Counted from the first letter of the stretch, positions 16,910 to 25,917 are shown. The stretch is 64,000 bases of DNA from Candidatus Nitrososphaera gargensis Ga9.2 (GCF_000303155.1 NC_018719.1:124001-188000); one strand, 5' to 3'. Numbers and translations are program-made. Notes: a model not told the origin generated them from the letters alone.

Positions 16910-17650
16910 TCAAATACTGCTACTACTACTATTATCTTTGTTATTCCTTAACTTTTGACCTTTGGGTCTGCTGAATCTTTCCAACTTTTCCTCCCTTTCT
17001 CTTCTCCTTTCCTCCGGCTCGCTTCTCTTTCTCTGGCCCTTTGGTCTATTGTATTTCTCCAGCTTGGCCTCTCTTCTCCTCATTGCGCGCTTTCTTATTT
17101 TCTCGCCCTTTGGAACTCTTTTTTGACTTGGCATAATTACACTGGAGCTACTCTGATCCATTGCAAGTCCGAGGCATAATGCATCCATGCGCAACAGGCT
17201 TCCATGGGATGCAAGCCATTCAATTTTGCCACTTATCGCTTTGGCTGCTTCTTCATTTTCTGCAACTAGGCATACTCTGTCCATACCGCTTCTGACGCCT
17301 CGCATGGCCGCTTCTTCTATATCTTTAAGAAAAGCAGCTTCTTTATCGCGGTACTCTTGCCAGCCTCTATCGTCTTCAAAATCTTGCTGTCTTTTTACCT
17401 CGCCACTTGCTATAGCTTCATTCAATGTTTCAGCCAACGGCTTCATAACGATAAAACCGCATGTTATATCTCTTAGAGCAGGATGGATGGCGATATGCCA
17501 CACTACATCTATCGGCCCGGCACCATAATCTTTGCCAGCTTCAACTTCAAATCCTTTCTGCCTTCCTAGCTCCATTAGGACATCTACTGTAGAAGCGGTC
17601 CTGCCATCTTTTCTTTCTATAACAGAGTCAGCAGCCGTGTCATGAAGCAT
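16910..17650 (-). CDS. Unknown protein with basic RPKGQ repeats
   Basis: 246 aa. The N-terminal half (GRQKGFEVEAGKDYGAGPID, then VVWHIAIHPALRDITCGFIV) has a beta-alpha-beta look with conserved-type acidic residues, reminiscent of restriction-nuclease-like folds, but I cannot assign it. The last 70 residues are very basic and contain two copies of KLE[KR][YF][NS]RPKGQ with Arg/Glu-rich spacers, suggesting nucleic-acid binding. It is 6 bp from the C2H2/DUF2795 gene and probably cotranscribed with it and with 18227. Confidence 0.75.
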   Translation of the reverse strand: MLHDTAADSVIERKDGRTASTVDVLMELGRQKGFEVEAGKDYGAGPIDVVWHIAIHPALRDITCGFIVMKPLAETLNEAIASGEVKRQQDFEDDRGWQEYRDKEAAFLKDIEEAAMRGVRSGMDRVCLVAENEEAAKAISGKIEWLASHGSLLRMDALCLGLAMDQSSSSVIMPSQKRVPKGEKIRKRAMRRREAKLEKYNRPKGQRKRSEPEERRREREEKLERFSRPKGQKLRNNKDNSSSSSI

Positions 17651-17656
17651 ATGCCA

Positions 17657-18223
17657 CTATAGCACCTGACCTACCGACTTTTCTACATCTGCCATGTCTT
17701 GATATTCTCTGTCAGGAAGTTTATCCAAGATGCCCATGATAGCTTGAGGATCTGCAACTTCGACCTCTGTCATGTGCTTTTGCGCATAATCTCTGAGTTC
17801 GCCTTTGTTCTTTGGAAAGTCTGTCCCTGAAAGCACCTTGGCAATTGTGGCAGCTGAAACTGATGACGTGGCTGCCGCTCTTCCGCCCTTTGTACTTGGT
17901 GCCTCTGTCTTGGCAACCTCTTCTGCACTCCTAACTCCTTGTCTTTGCTTGACCTCACCCAATGCTATCGCAACCTCTGCTGAGTCTCTATAAACGCGGC
18001 TTGGGAGGGAATTGATAATGTCCATGAGGTCTTTGTCAGATACTTGCTGAGACGCATATCTGACCAGCTCTTCTCTTGTCTTTGGATACTGTATGCCCGA
18101 TAATGCCTTTTCAACGTCCGCCGCCGATGGCGCCCTTTCCGGGTGCGAAGTTGCCATGTGTCTCTCAAAACGCGACTTTTGATCAAAGCCATCTCCACAC
18201 ACGTTACATGTGAATTGCGCCAT
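17657..18223 (-). CDS. C2H2 finger with two DUF2795-type repeats
   Basis: 188 aa. C2H2 finger at residues 4-27 (FTCNVCGDGFDQKSRFERHM, then ATSHP). Two repeats of about 60 residues follow: ALSGIQYPKTREELVRYASQ ... INSLPSRVYRDSAEVAIALG and VLSGTDFPKNKGELRDYAQK ... LDKLPDREYQDMADVEKSVG. They match the small helical DUF2795 family known from many bacteria and archaea, whose function is not established. The gene lies between 16910 and 18227 on the same strand with 3-6 bp gaps, so an operon is likely. Confidence 0.85.
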   Translation of the reverse strand: MAQFTCNVCGDGFDQKSRFERHMATSHPERAPSAADVEKALSGIQYPKTREELVRYASQQVSDKDLMDIINSLPSRVYRDSAEVAIALGEVKQRQGVRSAEEVAKTEAPSTKGGRAAATSSVSAATIAKVLSGTDFPKNKGELRDYAQKHMTEVEVADPQAIMGILDKLPDREYQDMADVEKSVGQVL

Positions 18224-18226
18224 TGC

Positions 18227-19321
18227 TTATCTCACCTCTCCAACTGCCTTTTCAACATCGGCCATATTGTTGTAGGTTCTATCTGGAAGCTCTCGGATAA
18301 CCTGGATTATCTCTTCTGCAACTTCGACTCTTGCTTTGCTGGTTTCGGCATATTCTACCAAGTCGCTCTTTCCCTTTGGAAAACCAATGCCAGAAAGTAT
18401 CTTTGCAATTGCTGCCGCCGAAGGCGCCCTTGATGCAGCAGCCTCTCCTCCAATCTTGCCTCCGCGCCCGGGTGCCTCTTCCCTTGATAACTGTCTGGTT
18501 TCCGCAGCCATAGGCTGTTGCTCTCCCTTACCGAGGAACTTGCCTTCAAGGAGTGGCTTGAGCGGAACTTGTTCCCTTTTGATCCTGAGCTCCTTGAATA
18601 GCTCTGTAGTATTTGCAGTTTCTTTTTCTTCGTCAAGATCGATGCCAAGCTCTTCTTGGACATCTTTTTGTCTTGCTCCAATTAACAAGACTTGTGCGTT
18701 TTCATAATTTAACAAGTCAGGATCTTCGACGTTTATCCAGCGCTTGTCTCCAAACTTTTGCTTGATGCTGGATGGATACTTTGGCTTCCTTTTTTCAAAG
18801 GCTGCAAAACCTTTGATGGATATATCTGGGTTTTTCACAGAGACGATGTAGCTTACCTCTTTCCTTATCTCGAACTCTTTCTGAGTCGGGCCAGGGACCT
18901 CTGGAAGTTCCAGTGTATACGCCAGCTCTGTATGACTATCATGCTTTACAATAGCGTACTTGCCTTCACCTGCAGGCGTCGCCGGGCCAACTGATCTCTT
19001 GCCTCTTGTTTCTGTCTCGTATTCGGTGGGCAAAAGCTCCTTTCGTATATCTTCTGGCTTATCAGTAGCGAGCACATTTAGCGCCCAATTCCTCTCCTCT
19101 GATGTCGATCTGCCTTCAACAATTTCAGGTAACTGTTTTTGACCTATCACAAACAGCCTGTATTTGCCATCTTCTGGAGCAGTAGCCATGTACAGGCGTT
19201 GAACATCTTCAATATCTCCTACCTCTTCTTTTCCAACTTTTGGTTTGTAGAAGAAGAATATGTCTCCTTGTTCTATGATCTGAGGCTTTTTTTCTTCTTT
19301 AGACATATCATGGCGCGGCAA
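18227..19321 (-). CDS. Unknown protein with C-terminal DUF2795 domain
   Basis: 364 aa. The N-terminal 220 residues form a mixed alpha/beta region (QGDIFFFYKPKVGKEEVGDI near the start, DGKYRLFVIGQKQLPEI after it) that resembles uncharacterised proteins seen in bacteria; I know no function. A charged linker is followed by a DUF2795-type repeat at about 305-362 (ILSGIGFPKGKSDLVEYAET ... LPDRTYNNMADVEKAVGEV). First gene of the 19321-to-16910 cluster. A stress role is only suggested by the neighbours. Confidence 0.8.
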   Translation of the reverse strand: MPRHDMSKEEKKPQIIEQGDIFFFYKPKVGKEEVGDIEDVQRLYMATAPEDGKYRLFVIGQKQLPEIVEGRSTSEERNWALNVLATDKPEDIRKELLPTEYETETRGKRSVGPATPAGEGKYAIVKHDSHTELAYTLELPEVPGPTQKEFEIRKEVSYIVSVKNPDISIKGFAAFEKRKPKYPSSIKQKFGDKRWINVEDPDLLNYENAQVLLIGARQKDVQEELGIDLDEEKETANTTELFKELRIKREQVPLKPLLEGKFLGKGEQQPMAAETRQLSREEAPGRGGKIGGEAAASRAPSAAAIAKILSGIGFPKGKSDLVEYAETSKARVEVAEEIIQVIRELPDRTYNNMADVEKAVGEVR

Positions 19322-19521
19322 AGATGCAAGATAAAGATTAACAATAGTAGTACTGTTAGACGAATCCGGAAAAATGGAAACGGTTTGGGCTGCAATACCT
19401 GTTTGTTGTCCTGCTTCTATAGTTGAATTTTTGCATAATTGCTACAGATGAAGGGATTCTTCATCAGCCTGAAAGCAAATATATAACAACAACCCGTAAA
19501 TCCAATCTGGACCAATTCCCT

Positions 19522-19647
19522 ATGATGTCCTCATCAGGGTGGGATGATTCCAGTCCGCTGCCAATAAAATGCACATTTTGCAACCTGTATTTCAAGACCG
19601 AACAGGAGAAGGACAAGCACATTGAAGACATGCATTCTGACTACTAG
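19522..19647 (+). CDS. C2H2 zinc-finger miniprotein, 41 aa
   Basis: MMSSSGWDDSSPLPIK followed by one finger (CTFCNLYFKTEQEKDKHIED, then MHSDY) at the very C-terminus. A TTG at 19423 would add 33 residues, but a TATA-like AAATATATAAC near 19475 sits between the two starts, which favours the short form with a leader of about 15-20 nt. Nearly the entire protein is the finger. Confidence 0.7.
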   Translation: MMSSSGWDDSSPLPIKCTFCNLYFKTEQEKDKHIEDMHSDY

Positions 19648-19691
19648 ATGAGGGTAACTGTTGACCAGTTTGAAACCCTTTTTGTTATCTA

Positions 19692-19877
19692 CTAGATTGT
19701 TCGTGATTTCTTGCGAGCTGCTCTAATGCGATCCTCGATATTGCCACCACTGCTGCCTTCAGAAGGCTTGTCTTCAGTATTTGGCATTGGTTCAGGTCTT
19801 GGCTCTTCTCCAAACTGTCCGTGCGTTGCTTCATGCAGGGCTTGATCCTCTTGGCCCTTTTTCTTTTTTGCACCCAT
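19692..19877 (-). CDS. Hydrophilic miniprotein, 61 aa
   Basis: Reads MGAKKKKGQEDQALHEATHG, then a Pro/Glu/Asp-rich centre and a basic end (IEDRIRAARKKSRTI). Entirely hydrophilic and probably disordered. An overlapping minus-strand frame (19685-19873) has a less plausible composition. No motif; it fits the group of small hydrophilin-like stress proteins nearby. Confidence 0.5.
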   Translation of the reverse strand: MGAKKKKGQEDQALHEATHGQFGEEPRPEPMPNTEDKPSEGSSGGNIEDRIRAARKKSRTI

Positions 19878-20021
19878 ATCTTTTAACGCGCGCGATAAGA
19901 ATGATATGTGTATTCAGCAGGCAGAGCTACCGTCCCGCAATAACGATTATTACCTTCCGCCCTAAATGAAGTTATGATCTAAATTCCATTAATAGCTTGT
20001 AAGGCAGTATACAAATATAAT

Positions 20022-20516
20022 ATGAGTGACGACCAGGATAGCAGGAGCGGCAGAAATTATTCGCCATCTGTGGGTGAAGCAGTAGAGGAGGCAACAAAGA
20101 GCGGCAGAGTGGCGACAAGAGAAGGCGCGACTTCGGGCACCGGAGGAGGCGAGCCGCTGCCTGCTGGCAAAACGCCTGAACCGCAAGCTCAGACCCGCGG
20201 TCCAACAGCACACGATATGGATGCTGTAGGAAGTGGAACAAGGACCTTAGACGCAAGCACTCCTCATGTTATAGCAGACTCTAGGTCAGCTACAAGCGCC
20301 GGGGGCGCAATAGGAGCTGGCTCTGCAACCTATGCAAGAGATGTTACGGTACCAGCAGATATCGACACTGAAGCGGCCAAAAGCCTCAGGCGGGACAAAG
20401 AAACGACCGATTTTCGTGGCGCCAGAGGAGCGCCAGGCGTAGGAGTTCCTACAGGCGCAGCTGCAAACACTGATAAAATAAGCCGGGAGAAAAGAAAGGT
20501 TATAGATCAGCGGTAG
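20022..20516 (+). CDS. Disordered Gly/Ala/Thr-rich hydrophilic protein
   Basis: 164 aa of low complexity: Ser/Gly/Ala/Thr-rich throughout with alternating charge (EAVEEATKSGRVATREGATS; SATSAGGAIGAGSATYARDV) and a basic end (KISREKRKVIDQR). No cysteine and no hydrophobic core, typical of an intrinsically disordered hydrophilin. The gene is preceded by an AT-rich promoter-like stretch and is convergent with the DUF2795 gene that follows, with 5 bp between. Confidence 0.7.
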   Translation: MSDDQDSRSGRNYSPSVGEAVEEATKSGRVATREGATSGTGGGEPLPAGKTPEPQAQTRGPTAHDMDAVGSGTRTLDASTPHVIADSRSATSAGGAIGAGSATYARDVTVPADIDTEAAKSLRRDKETTDFRGARGAPGVGVPTGAAANTDKISREKRKVIDQR

Positions 20517-20521
20517 CGCTT

Positions 20522-20899
20522 CTAACGCCTGCTTCCCCTTGTCCTGTTGTATTCCTCGTTAATATTTCCGAGGTCTGCAGCTATCTCTGAGGGACTACGA
20601 TATTGCTTGCCCTTTAGCAGCAGCCGAACTGCATTTACAACAATATCAAAATCCCTCATATCAGGCTTGCTACGGTCAAGAAAGTCTAGTATCGAGTCTC
20701 TGTCTGCAGGATAATCAATTCCTGAAAGAATATCTGATAGCTCGTTGGCCGCCCCAGTTTCTGCCGCTACCTTTTGTGCTGGCCGCGCCATTCCTAGCCC
20801 TTGGTTTCTGCGCAAGGCTTCTGCTTCATCTGGATATCCGCTCACAGGGGGAAGCGGTAAGTCCCGCCTTTTGGTTGAACCATCACCGTTTGTAGACAT
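20522..20899 (-). CDS. DUF2795-type protein, 125 aa
   Basis: A hydrophilic N-terminus is followed by one DUF2795-like repeat (DILSGIDYPADRDSILDFLD ... LLLKGKQYRSPSEIAADLGN) at about residues 52-113. It differs from the two neighbours in the LPDREY position (LLKGKQYRS). Third member of this family in 4 kb. Function unknown; possible role in stress or in nucleoid or protein binding is speculation. Confidence 0.8.
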   Translation of the reverse strand: MSTNGDGSTKRRDLPLPPVSGYPDEAEALRRNQGLGMARPAQKVAAETGAANELSDILSGIDYPADRDSILDFLDRSKPDMRDFDIVVNAVRLLLKGKQYRSPSEIAADLGNINEEYNRTRGSRR

Positions 20900-21154
20900 G
20901 TACCATACACATGCACTGCAAATTATAAAGAAATGATTGCCTAGCTCTCATTGGAGCAGCAGAACGACATGCTCTTTTTGCAGCCAACAATAGGGAGCAG
21001 TTGCACAGCTTACCAATCGGCTTTGTGTAAAAAGTAATAACTCGTAAAAACAAAGTCATGCAATCAAACAGCTATCCAAGCACGGATTGTTGACTTTTTA
21101 AACAAAGCTTTACCAATCTAAAGGTTAAAATTTGAATGGTTGGGAGCAACCCAT

Positions 21155-21367
21155 GTGTCAAGCGAATACGAGCACAACGTTGGCAAGCTTTTGGCAGAAA
21201 AGAAGGAGAGGCTAGAGCAGCTGATGAAGAACCCAGAAGGGCACAGAAGCGAGATTGCAATGCTTTCTCTGGAAATAGAGTCGCTCCAGTCGCTCTTTGA
21301 AAACTATAACCTTGGCATGAATGTCTTCCGAAGGGCTCAAGGCGGCAGGTCAGGGCTCAGGGAATAG
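21155..21367 (+). CDS. Small helical protein upstream of the carboxylase genes
   Basis: GTG start at 21155 (or TTG at 21140) gives about 70 aa, mostly coiled-coil-like helix (AEKKERLEQLMKNPEGHRSE, then IAMLSLEIESLQSLFENY) with a basic tail. No known motif. It is on the same strand as the acyl-CoA carboxylase genes but 126 bp before them, and a promoter-like AT-rich stretch lies between, so it need not belong to that operon. Confidence 0.6.
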   Translation: MSSEYEHNVGKLLAEKKERLEQLMKNPEGHRSEIAMLSLEIESLQSLFENYNLGMNVFRRAQGGRSGLRE

Positions 21368-21493
21368 CTGTAGACTGGCCGCTGATGATACCACTAAAGC
21401 TTGCGCATTATTCTGCAAGATCTTTGATGAATTACTAACCGTGGAATCAATAATGAATTTATATGACGACTAGATCGCTTTATCTACATCTCT

Positions 21494-23035
21494 ATGCACG
21501 AAGAGAAAATCAAGCGTCTGGCTACAATGAAAAAATCCGCAGAAAGCGGCGGTGGCAACGAGAGGATCGAGGCTCAGCATTCAAAGGGCAAGCTTACCGC
21601 GCGAGAGAGGATCGCGCTTTTGCTCGACGAAGGCACATTTGTAGAGCTAGACAAGTACGTCACCCACAGGAGCGACGACCCAACCCTGCCGAAATTCTAC
21701 GGCGACGGAGCCGTCACCGGCTTTGGGACCATTGCCGGCAGGCAAGTTTTCGTGTTTTCTTATGATTTTACTGTTCTTGGAGGCTCCCTTGGCGAGATGA
21801 CTGGCAAGAAAATCGCCAAGGCGATGGATCACGCCATGAAGGTGGGCTGCCCGATAATAGGCATAATTGACTCGGGTGGCGCCCGCATACAGGAAGGTGT
21901 CATGAGCCTAGACGGCTATGGCGACATTTTCTTCCGCAACACGGTGGCTTCAGGCGTTATACCGCAGATCACTGCAAGCATTGGCCCCTGTGCAGGCGGC
22001 GCGGTGTACTCTCCGGCAATGACCGATTTTGTGATAATGGTGGAGAACATAGGCCAGATGTTTGTCACCGGCCCCGAGGTGGTAAAGGAGGTACTCAGCC
22101 AAGAAGTGTCGTTTGAAGAACTGGGCGGCGCACGCGCCCACGCTACCAAGTCCGGAGTCGCGCACTTTATCGCCAAGAACGAATATGAATGCTTTGACAA
22201 GATAAAGAAGCTGCTCTCTTTTCTGCCGCAGAATAACACTGAAGAGCCAGCGATGGTCGAGACAAACGACGATCCAAACAGGATCGATGCCGACCTCATT
22301 AACAAGCTGCCAGAGAACCCGTACCAGCAGTATGACATGAAGGAGATAATAAAATCCATAGTTGACAACGGCGACTTTTTCGAAGTCCACGAGCTCTGGG
22401 CAGAAAACATATTGGTCGGCTTTGCAAGGATGGGCGGAAGGTCTGTAGGCATTGTCGCAAACCAGCCGCAGTACCTTGCAGGCGCGCTTGACATCAATTC
22501 CTCCAACAAGGCGGCCCGCTTTATCAGGTTCTGCGACGCGTTCAACATCCCGATTGTTACGCTTGTAGATACGCCCGGCTACCTCCCAGGCACGGACCAA
22601 GAGCACAATGGCATCATCAGAAATGGGAGCAAGCTCTTGTTTGCCTATTGCGAAGCCACGGTCCCAAAGGTGACATGCATCATTGGCAAGGCGTACGGCG
22701 GTGCATACATCGCCATGGGAAGCAAGAATCTGCGCGCAGACATCAACTATGCTTGGCCAAGCGCCGAGATAGCAGTGCTCGGCCCTGAAGCCGCAGTCAC
22801 GATCATACACAGACGGGAATTAAAGAACGCTCCAAACGCAGCTGAAACAAAGAAAAAGCTTGCCAAGGAATACCGCGACAAGTTTGCAAACCCATACATT
22901 GCAGCTGAAAAGGGCATCATTGATGTTGTGATAGACCCGATGGAGACTAGGCCGATGATAATACAGGCGCTCAATGCGCTGGCAAACAAAAAGGAGGCAA
23001 GGCCGTGGAAGAAGCACGGTAACATCAACCTGTAA
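21494..23035 (+). CDS. pccB: Acyl-CoA (acetyl/propionyl-CoA) carboxylase, carboxyltransferase subunit
   Basis: 513 aa, normal length for the fused beta-type carboxyltransferase. Crotonase-like core motifs are visible: GGSLGEMTGKKIAKAMDHAM, DSGGARIQEGV, IGPCAGGAVYSPAMTDF and, in the C-terminal half, VDTPGYLPGTDQEHNGIIR and GKAYGGAYIAMGSK. It transfers CO2 from carboxybiotin to acetyl-CoA or propionyl-CoA. In ammonia-oxidising archaea this enzyme is the carboxylating step of the 3-hydroxypropionate/4-hydroxybutyrate cycle. Followed by biotin carboxylase after 9 bp. Confidence 0.95.
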   Translation: MHEEKIKRLATMKKSAESGGGNERIEAQHSKGKLTARERIALLLDEGTFVELDKYVTHRSDDPTLPKFYGDGAVTGFGTIAGRQVFVFSYDFTVLGGSLGEMTGKKIAKAMDHAMKVGCPIIGIIDSGGARIQEGVMSLDGYGDIFFRNTVASGVIPQITASIGPCAGGAVYSPAMTDFVIMVENIGQMFVTGPEVVKEVLSQEVSFEELGGARAHATKSGVAHFIAKNEYECFDKIKKLLSFLPQNNTEEPAMVETNDDPNRIDADLINKLPENPYQQYDMKEIIKSIVDNGDFFEVHELWAENILVGFARMGGRSVGIVANQPQYLAGALDINSSNKAARFIRFCDAFNIPIVTLVDTPGYLPGTDQEHNGIIRNGSKLLFAYCEATVPKVTCIIGKAYGGAYIAMGSKNLRADINYAWPSAEIAVLGPEAAVTIIHRRELKNAPNAAETKKKLAKEYRDKFANPYIAAEKGIIDVVIDPMETRPMIIQALNALANKKEARPWKKHGNINL

Positions 23036-23044
23036 TAATGGTGT

Positions 23045-24565
23045 ATGTGTGCCATGTCTAAAAAAATATCGAGCATATTGATTGCAAACAGGGGCGAAAT
23101 AGCTCTACGGGTAATTCGGGCCTGCAAGGAGCTGGGCATAAAGTCGATAGCGATCTACTCTGACGAGGACGTGCGTGCCGTGCACGTAAAGAGGGCAGAC
23201 GAAGCCTACCACATCGGGCCTGCAGCTCCGGCGCAGAGCTACCTCAACATGGCAAAGATAGTCGAGACTGCCAAGGCTGCAGGCGCAGACGCCATTCACC
23301 CCGGTTACGGCTTTCTCTCTGAGAACGAGAACTTTCCGGAAATGTGCGAAAAGAACGGCATGATATTCATTGGGCCGACTGCCAAGGCGATGGAAATCAC
23401 AGGCGACAAGATGAAGTGCAAGGAAGTCATGAAAAAGGCCAAGGTCCCGACTGTGCCGGGAAGCGACGGCATCATTGAAGATGTAGAAAAGGCCGCAGAC
23501 ATCGCACACAAGGCCGGCTACCCTGTCCTGCTTAAATCTGCGTTTGGCGGAGGCGGCCGCGGCATCAGGCTCGCCAACAATGAAAAGCAATTGCGGCAAG
23601 AGTTTGAAATGGCGTCAGCCGAGTCACGCGCTGCATTTGGCAAGGCAGCTTTATTTGTCGAAAAATATCTGCAAAAGATCAGGCACATCGAGTTTCAGCT
23701 GATCCGTGACTCGCATGGAAACGGCCGGCACCTCTTTGAGCGCGAGTGCTCGATCCAGAGGCGCCATCAGAAGCTCATCGAGATGTCTCCGTCGCCGGTG
23801 GTCGATCAGAAGACGAGGGAGAGGATTGGCGAGATAGCGGTAAGGGCCGCAGCAGCGGTGGACTACCTGAACGCCGGCACGGCAGAGTTCCTCCGCGATC
23901 CGGAGGGCAACTTTTACTTTATCGAGATAAACTCACGTCTTCAGGTAGAACACCCTGTGACCGAGCTTGTGACAGGGCTTGATCTAGTAAAGCTCCAGAT
24001 AGCGATCGCTCAGGGCGAAGAGATCCCCTTCAAACAGGAAGACCTGAAGATGAACGGCTGTGCTATTGAATGTAGGATCAACGCCGAAGACCCGTTCTAC
24101 GAATTTGCGCCGTCCACCGGCATCGTGCCAAACTGCAACATCCCGTACGGGCCGGGCATCAGGGTCGATACCTACCTCTACCCGGGATGCAACGTCTCAG
24201 GATATTATGACTCGCTCACGGCCAAGCTCCTCGCATGGGGCAAGAACTTTGAAGAGGCAAGGGTCAGGATGAGGAACGCTCTTGACGAGTTCACGATAGA
24301 AGGCATCAACACTACGATCCCACTATACAAGACAATAATAGACGAGCCCAACTTTATCAAGGGCGAGCTGTCGACCGACTATCTCGAACGCTTCAAGATA
24401 TTTGACAGGATGAACGAGCAGGCAAAGGAACGGGCCAAGGAAAAGGCACGTGCCGCAGTCGCGGCAGTCCTTCTCCAGTCAGAGTTCGTGAAAAAGGTCG
24501 GCGCAGCCCAGACAGCCGCTACAGCAGCAAAATCATCAAAGTGGAAGATGATGAGGGTAGTATAG
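23045..24565 (+). CDS. accC: Acyl-CoA carboxylase, biotin carboxylase subunit
   Basis: 506 aa ATP-grasp enzyme that carboxylates the carrier-bound biotin. Visible are the N-terminal LIANRGEIALRVIRACKELG, the Gly-rich ATP loop KSAFGGGGRGIRLANN, the catalytic EINSRLQVEHPVTELVTGLD and the ECRINAEDP block. ATG at 23045 or 23054 (MSKKIS) are both possible. The C-terminal 50 residues are Ala/Lys-rich. Middle gene of the three-gene carboxylase operon; 4 bp before the carrier gene. Confidence 0.96.
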   Translation: MCAMSKKISSILIANRGEIALRVIRACKELGIKSIAIYSDEDVRAVHVKRADEAYHIGPAAPAQSYLNMAKIVETAKAAGADAIHPGYGFLSENENFPEMCEKNGMIFIGPTAKAMEITGDKMKCKEVMKKAKVPTVPGSDGIIEDVEKAADIAHKAGYPVLLKSAFGGGGRGIRLANNEKQLRQEFEMASAESRAAFGKAALFVEKYLQKIRHIEFQLIRDSHGNGRHLFERECSIQRRHQKLIEMSPSPVVDQKTRERIGEIAVRAAAAVDYLNAGTAEFLRDPEGNFYFIEINSRLQVEHPVTELVTGLDLVKLQIAIAQGEEIPFKQEDLKMNGCAIECRINAEDPFYEFAPSTGIVPNCNIPYGPGIRVDTYLYPGCNVSGYYDSLTAKLLAWGKNFEEARVRMRNALDEFTIEGINTTIPLYKTIIDEPNFIKGELSTDYLERFKIFDRMNEQAKERAKEKARAAVAAVLLQSEFVKKVGAAQTAATAAKSSKWKMMRVV

Positions 24566-24569
24566 TAGT

Positions 24570-25082
24570 ATGGAGTTCAAAGTCGGCGACCTTGCAGAAA
24601 TGTTAGAGGGCGAAGTGCTGCGCACCACTGACAATAATTCTGTGCTGGTCAGGATAGCTGGCAAGCAACACGCTTTGCGCCTGCTAAAGGCCGGAACGAA
24701 CGAGTTTGAGTTTGTGCTGGACAACACCTTCCACCATGCCAAGATTCTGCAGTCTGGAAGCGCCGAGGTGAAGCTGGTGCTCGATGGCCAGCCTCTGACT
24801 GTGAAAAAGCACAGCAAGCTGACAGAAGTGCTGGAGAAGGCGTCGGCGCTATCGGGTGCCGGTGGCGGCGACCGTAACCTAACAAGCCAGATCCCCGGCA
24901 GGGTTGTCAACATTGCTGCAAAGGCAGGGACCGAAGTCAAGAAGGGCGACGTAATAGTCGTATTGGAATCGATGAAGATGCAAGTCGCAGTCAAGGCCCA
25001 CAAGGACGGTAACCTGAAAGAGATAAAGGTAAAGCAGGGAGCCAGCGTCGCAAGGAACGACGTGCTGGCAGTTATTGAATAA
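24570..25082 (+). CDS. Biotin carboxyl carrier protein of acyl-CoA carboxylase
   Basis: 170 aa. The biotinyl domain occupies the last 75 residues, with the lipoyl/biotinyl hairpin LESMKM at 132-137; Lys136 is the biotin attachment site. A Gly-rich linker (about 95-101) separates it from an N-terminal domain that probably docks to the carboxylase subunits. The 3' end overlaps the convergent methyltransferase gene by 11 bp. Confidence 0.93.
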   Translation: MEFKVGDLAEMLEGEVLRTTDNNSVLVRIAGKQHALRLLKAGTNEFEFVLDNTFHHAKILQSGSAEVKLVLDGQPLTVKKHSKLTEVLEKASALSGAGGGDRNLTSQIPGRVVNIAAKAGTEVKKGDVIVVLESMKMQVAVKAHKDGNLKEIKVKQGASVARNDVLAVIE

Positions 25083-25833
25083 CCACAGCGGCGCGCCCTG
25101 CAGGCTTGATGTACACGCCAGTTATCAGGCGGTCATTGCGGCGCGTCTGATTCACCCTCATGCGGACAATTCTTGGGTACGTCTTTGCGGTGAGCAGCAA
25201 AATTTCAAGCGCTGCTCGGGGATGGGCAGCCATACTTGAAACGAAATTTTTGCACGCGCGCCACCGGTCAGAAGGCATGAATGCGAACCGCCGGGGTTGC
25301 AGCATCCTGTCAACCTCCTCTTTTGTCCCATGCATCTCTATCGAAATGACGTCAGCCTGCTCGATCGTTCCGATACTGTTTCTTATCACCCCTGTCTCAA
25401 AGCCTTCAATGTCCATTTTTATGAAATTGATTTTTTTCTCTATTCTCAAGTGTGCTAGTATGTTTTCTAGGGTGTCTGCCGCAAAGCTGTACCTTCTGTC
25501 CCAAAAGCTGATCTCCTTTTGTCCCGGCTCTCCTGCAACGCCCATGTTAAGGACGATGACGTTTGTGCAGCCGTTTTTCTCTATGTTAATCTTTAGCGTT
25601 TCATAATCCTCAGCGTTTGGCTCAAGGGCGATGACCTTGCCATTGGGGCCGACCCTTCTTGATGCAAGGAGGGAGAAATCGCCTATGCCTGCCCCAAGAT
25701 CAACGACTGTATCGCCCTTTTTTAAAAGATCGGCGTGGTACGTATCCAAAAGCAGGACTTCTGCCAGACTGATCAGGTGGTCGGTATGCCTGTAGACAAA
25801 GTCTAGCCCGTCGTCGTACCTGAACGATTTCAA
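25072..25833 (-). CDS. FkbM-type SAM-dependent methyltransferase
   Basis: 253 aa. Class I methyltransferase motifs: VVDLGAGIGDFSLLASRRVG (motif I), VIALEPNAEDYETLKINIEK (motif II), and FIKMDIEGFETGVI, which is the FkbM family hallmark. These enzymes often O-methylate sugars or secondary metabolites. Substrate not inferable. The C-terminus is basic (RMRVNQTRRNDRLITG). Convergent with the carboxylase operon. Confidence 0.85.
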   Translation of the reverse strand: MKSFRYDDGLDFVYRHTDHLISLAEVLLLDTYHADLLKKGDTVVDLGAGIGDFSLLASRRVGPNGKVIALEPNAEDYETLKINIEKNGCTNVIVLNMGVAGEPGQKEISFWDRRYSFAADTLENILAHLRIEKKINFIKMDIEGFETGVIRNSIGTIEQADVISIEMHGTKEEVDRMLQPRRFAFMPSDRWRACKNFVSSMAAHPRAALEILLLTAKTYPRIVRMRVNQTRRNDRLITGVYIKPAGRAAVVIQ

Positions 25834-25917
25834 TCAAGACAATCAGGATGTCCGATAAATTTAATGATTGCGAAGAAGAGCTCTAGTCATAATAGAAAAA
25901 AGAAAGAAGGGCGCGTG

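Noticed and set aside
21950-22810. Minus-strand frame of 286 codons in the carboxyltransferase gene
   Set aside because: The plus-strand gene is unmistakable; antisense shadow.
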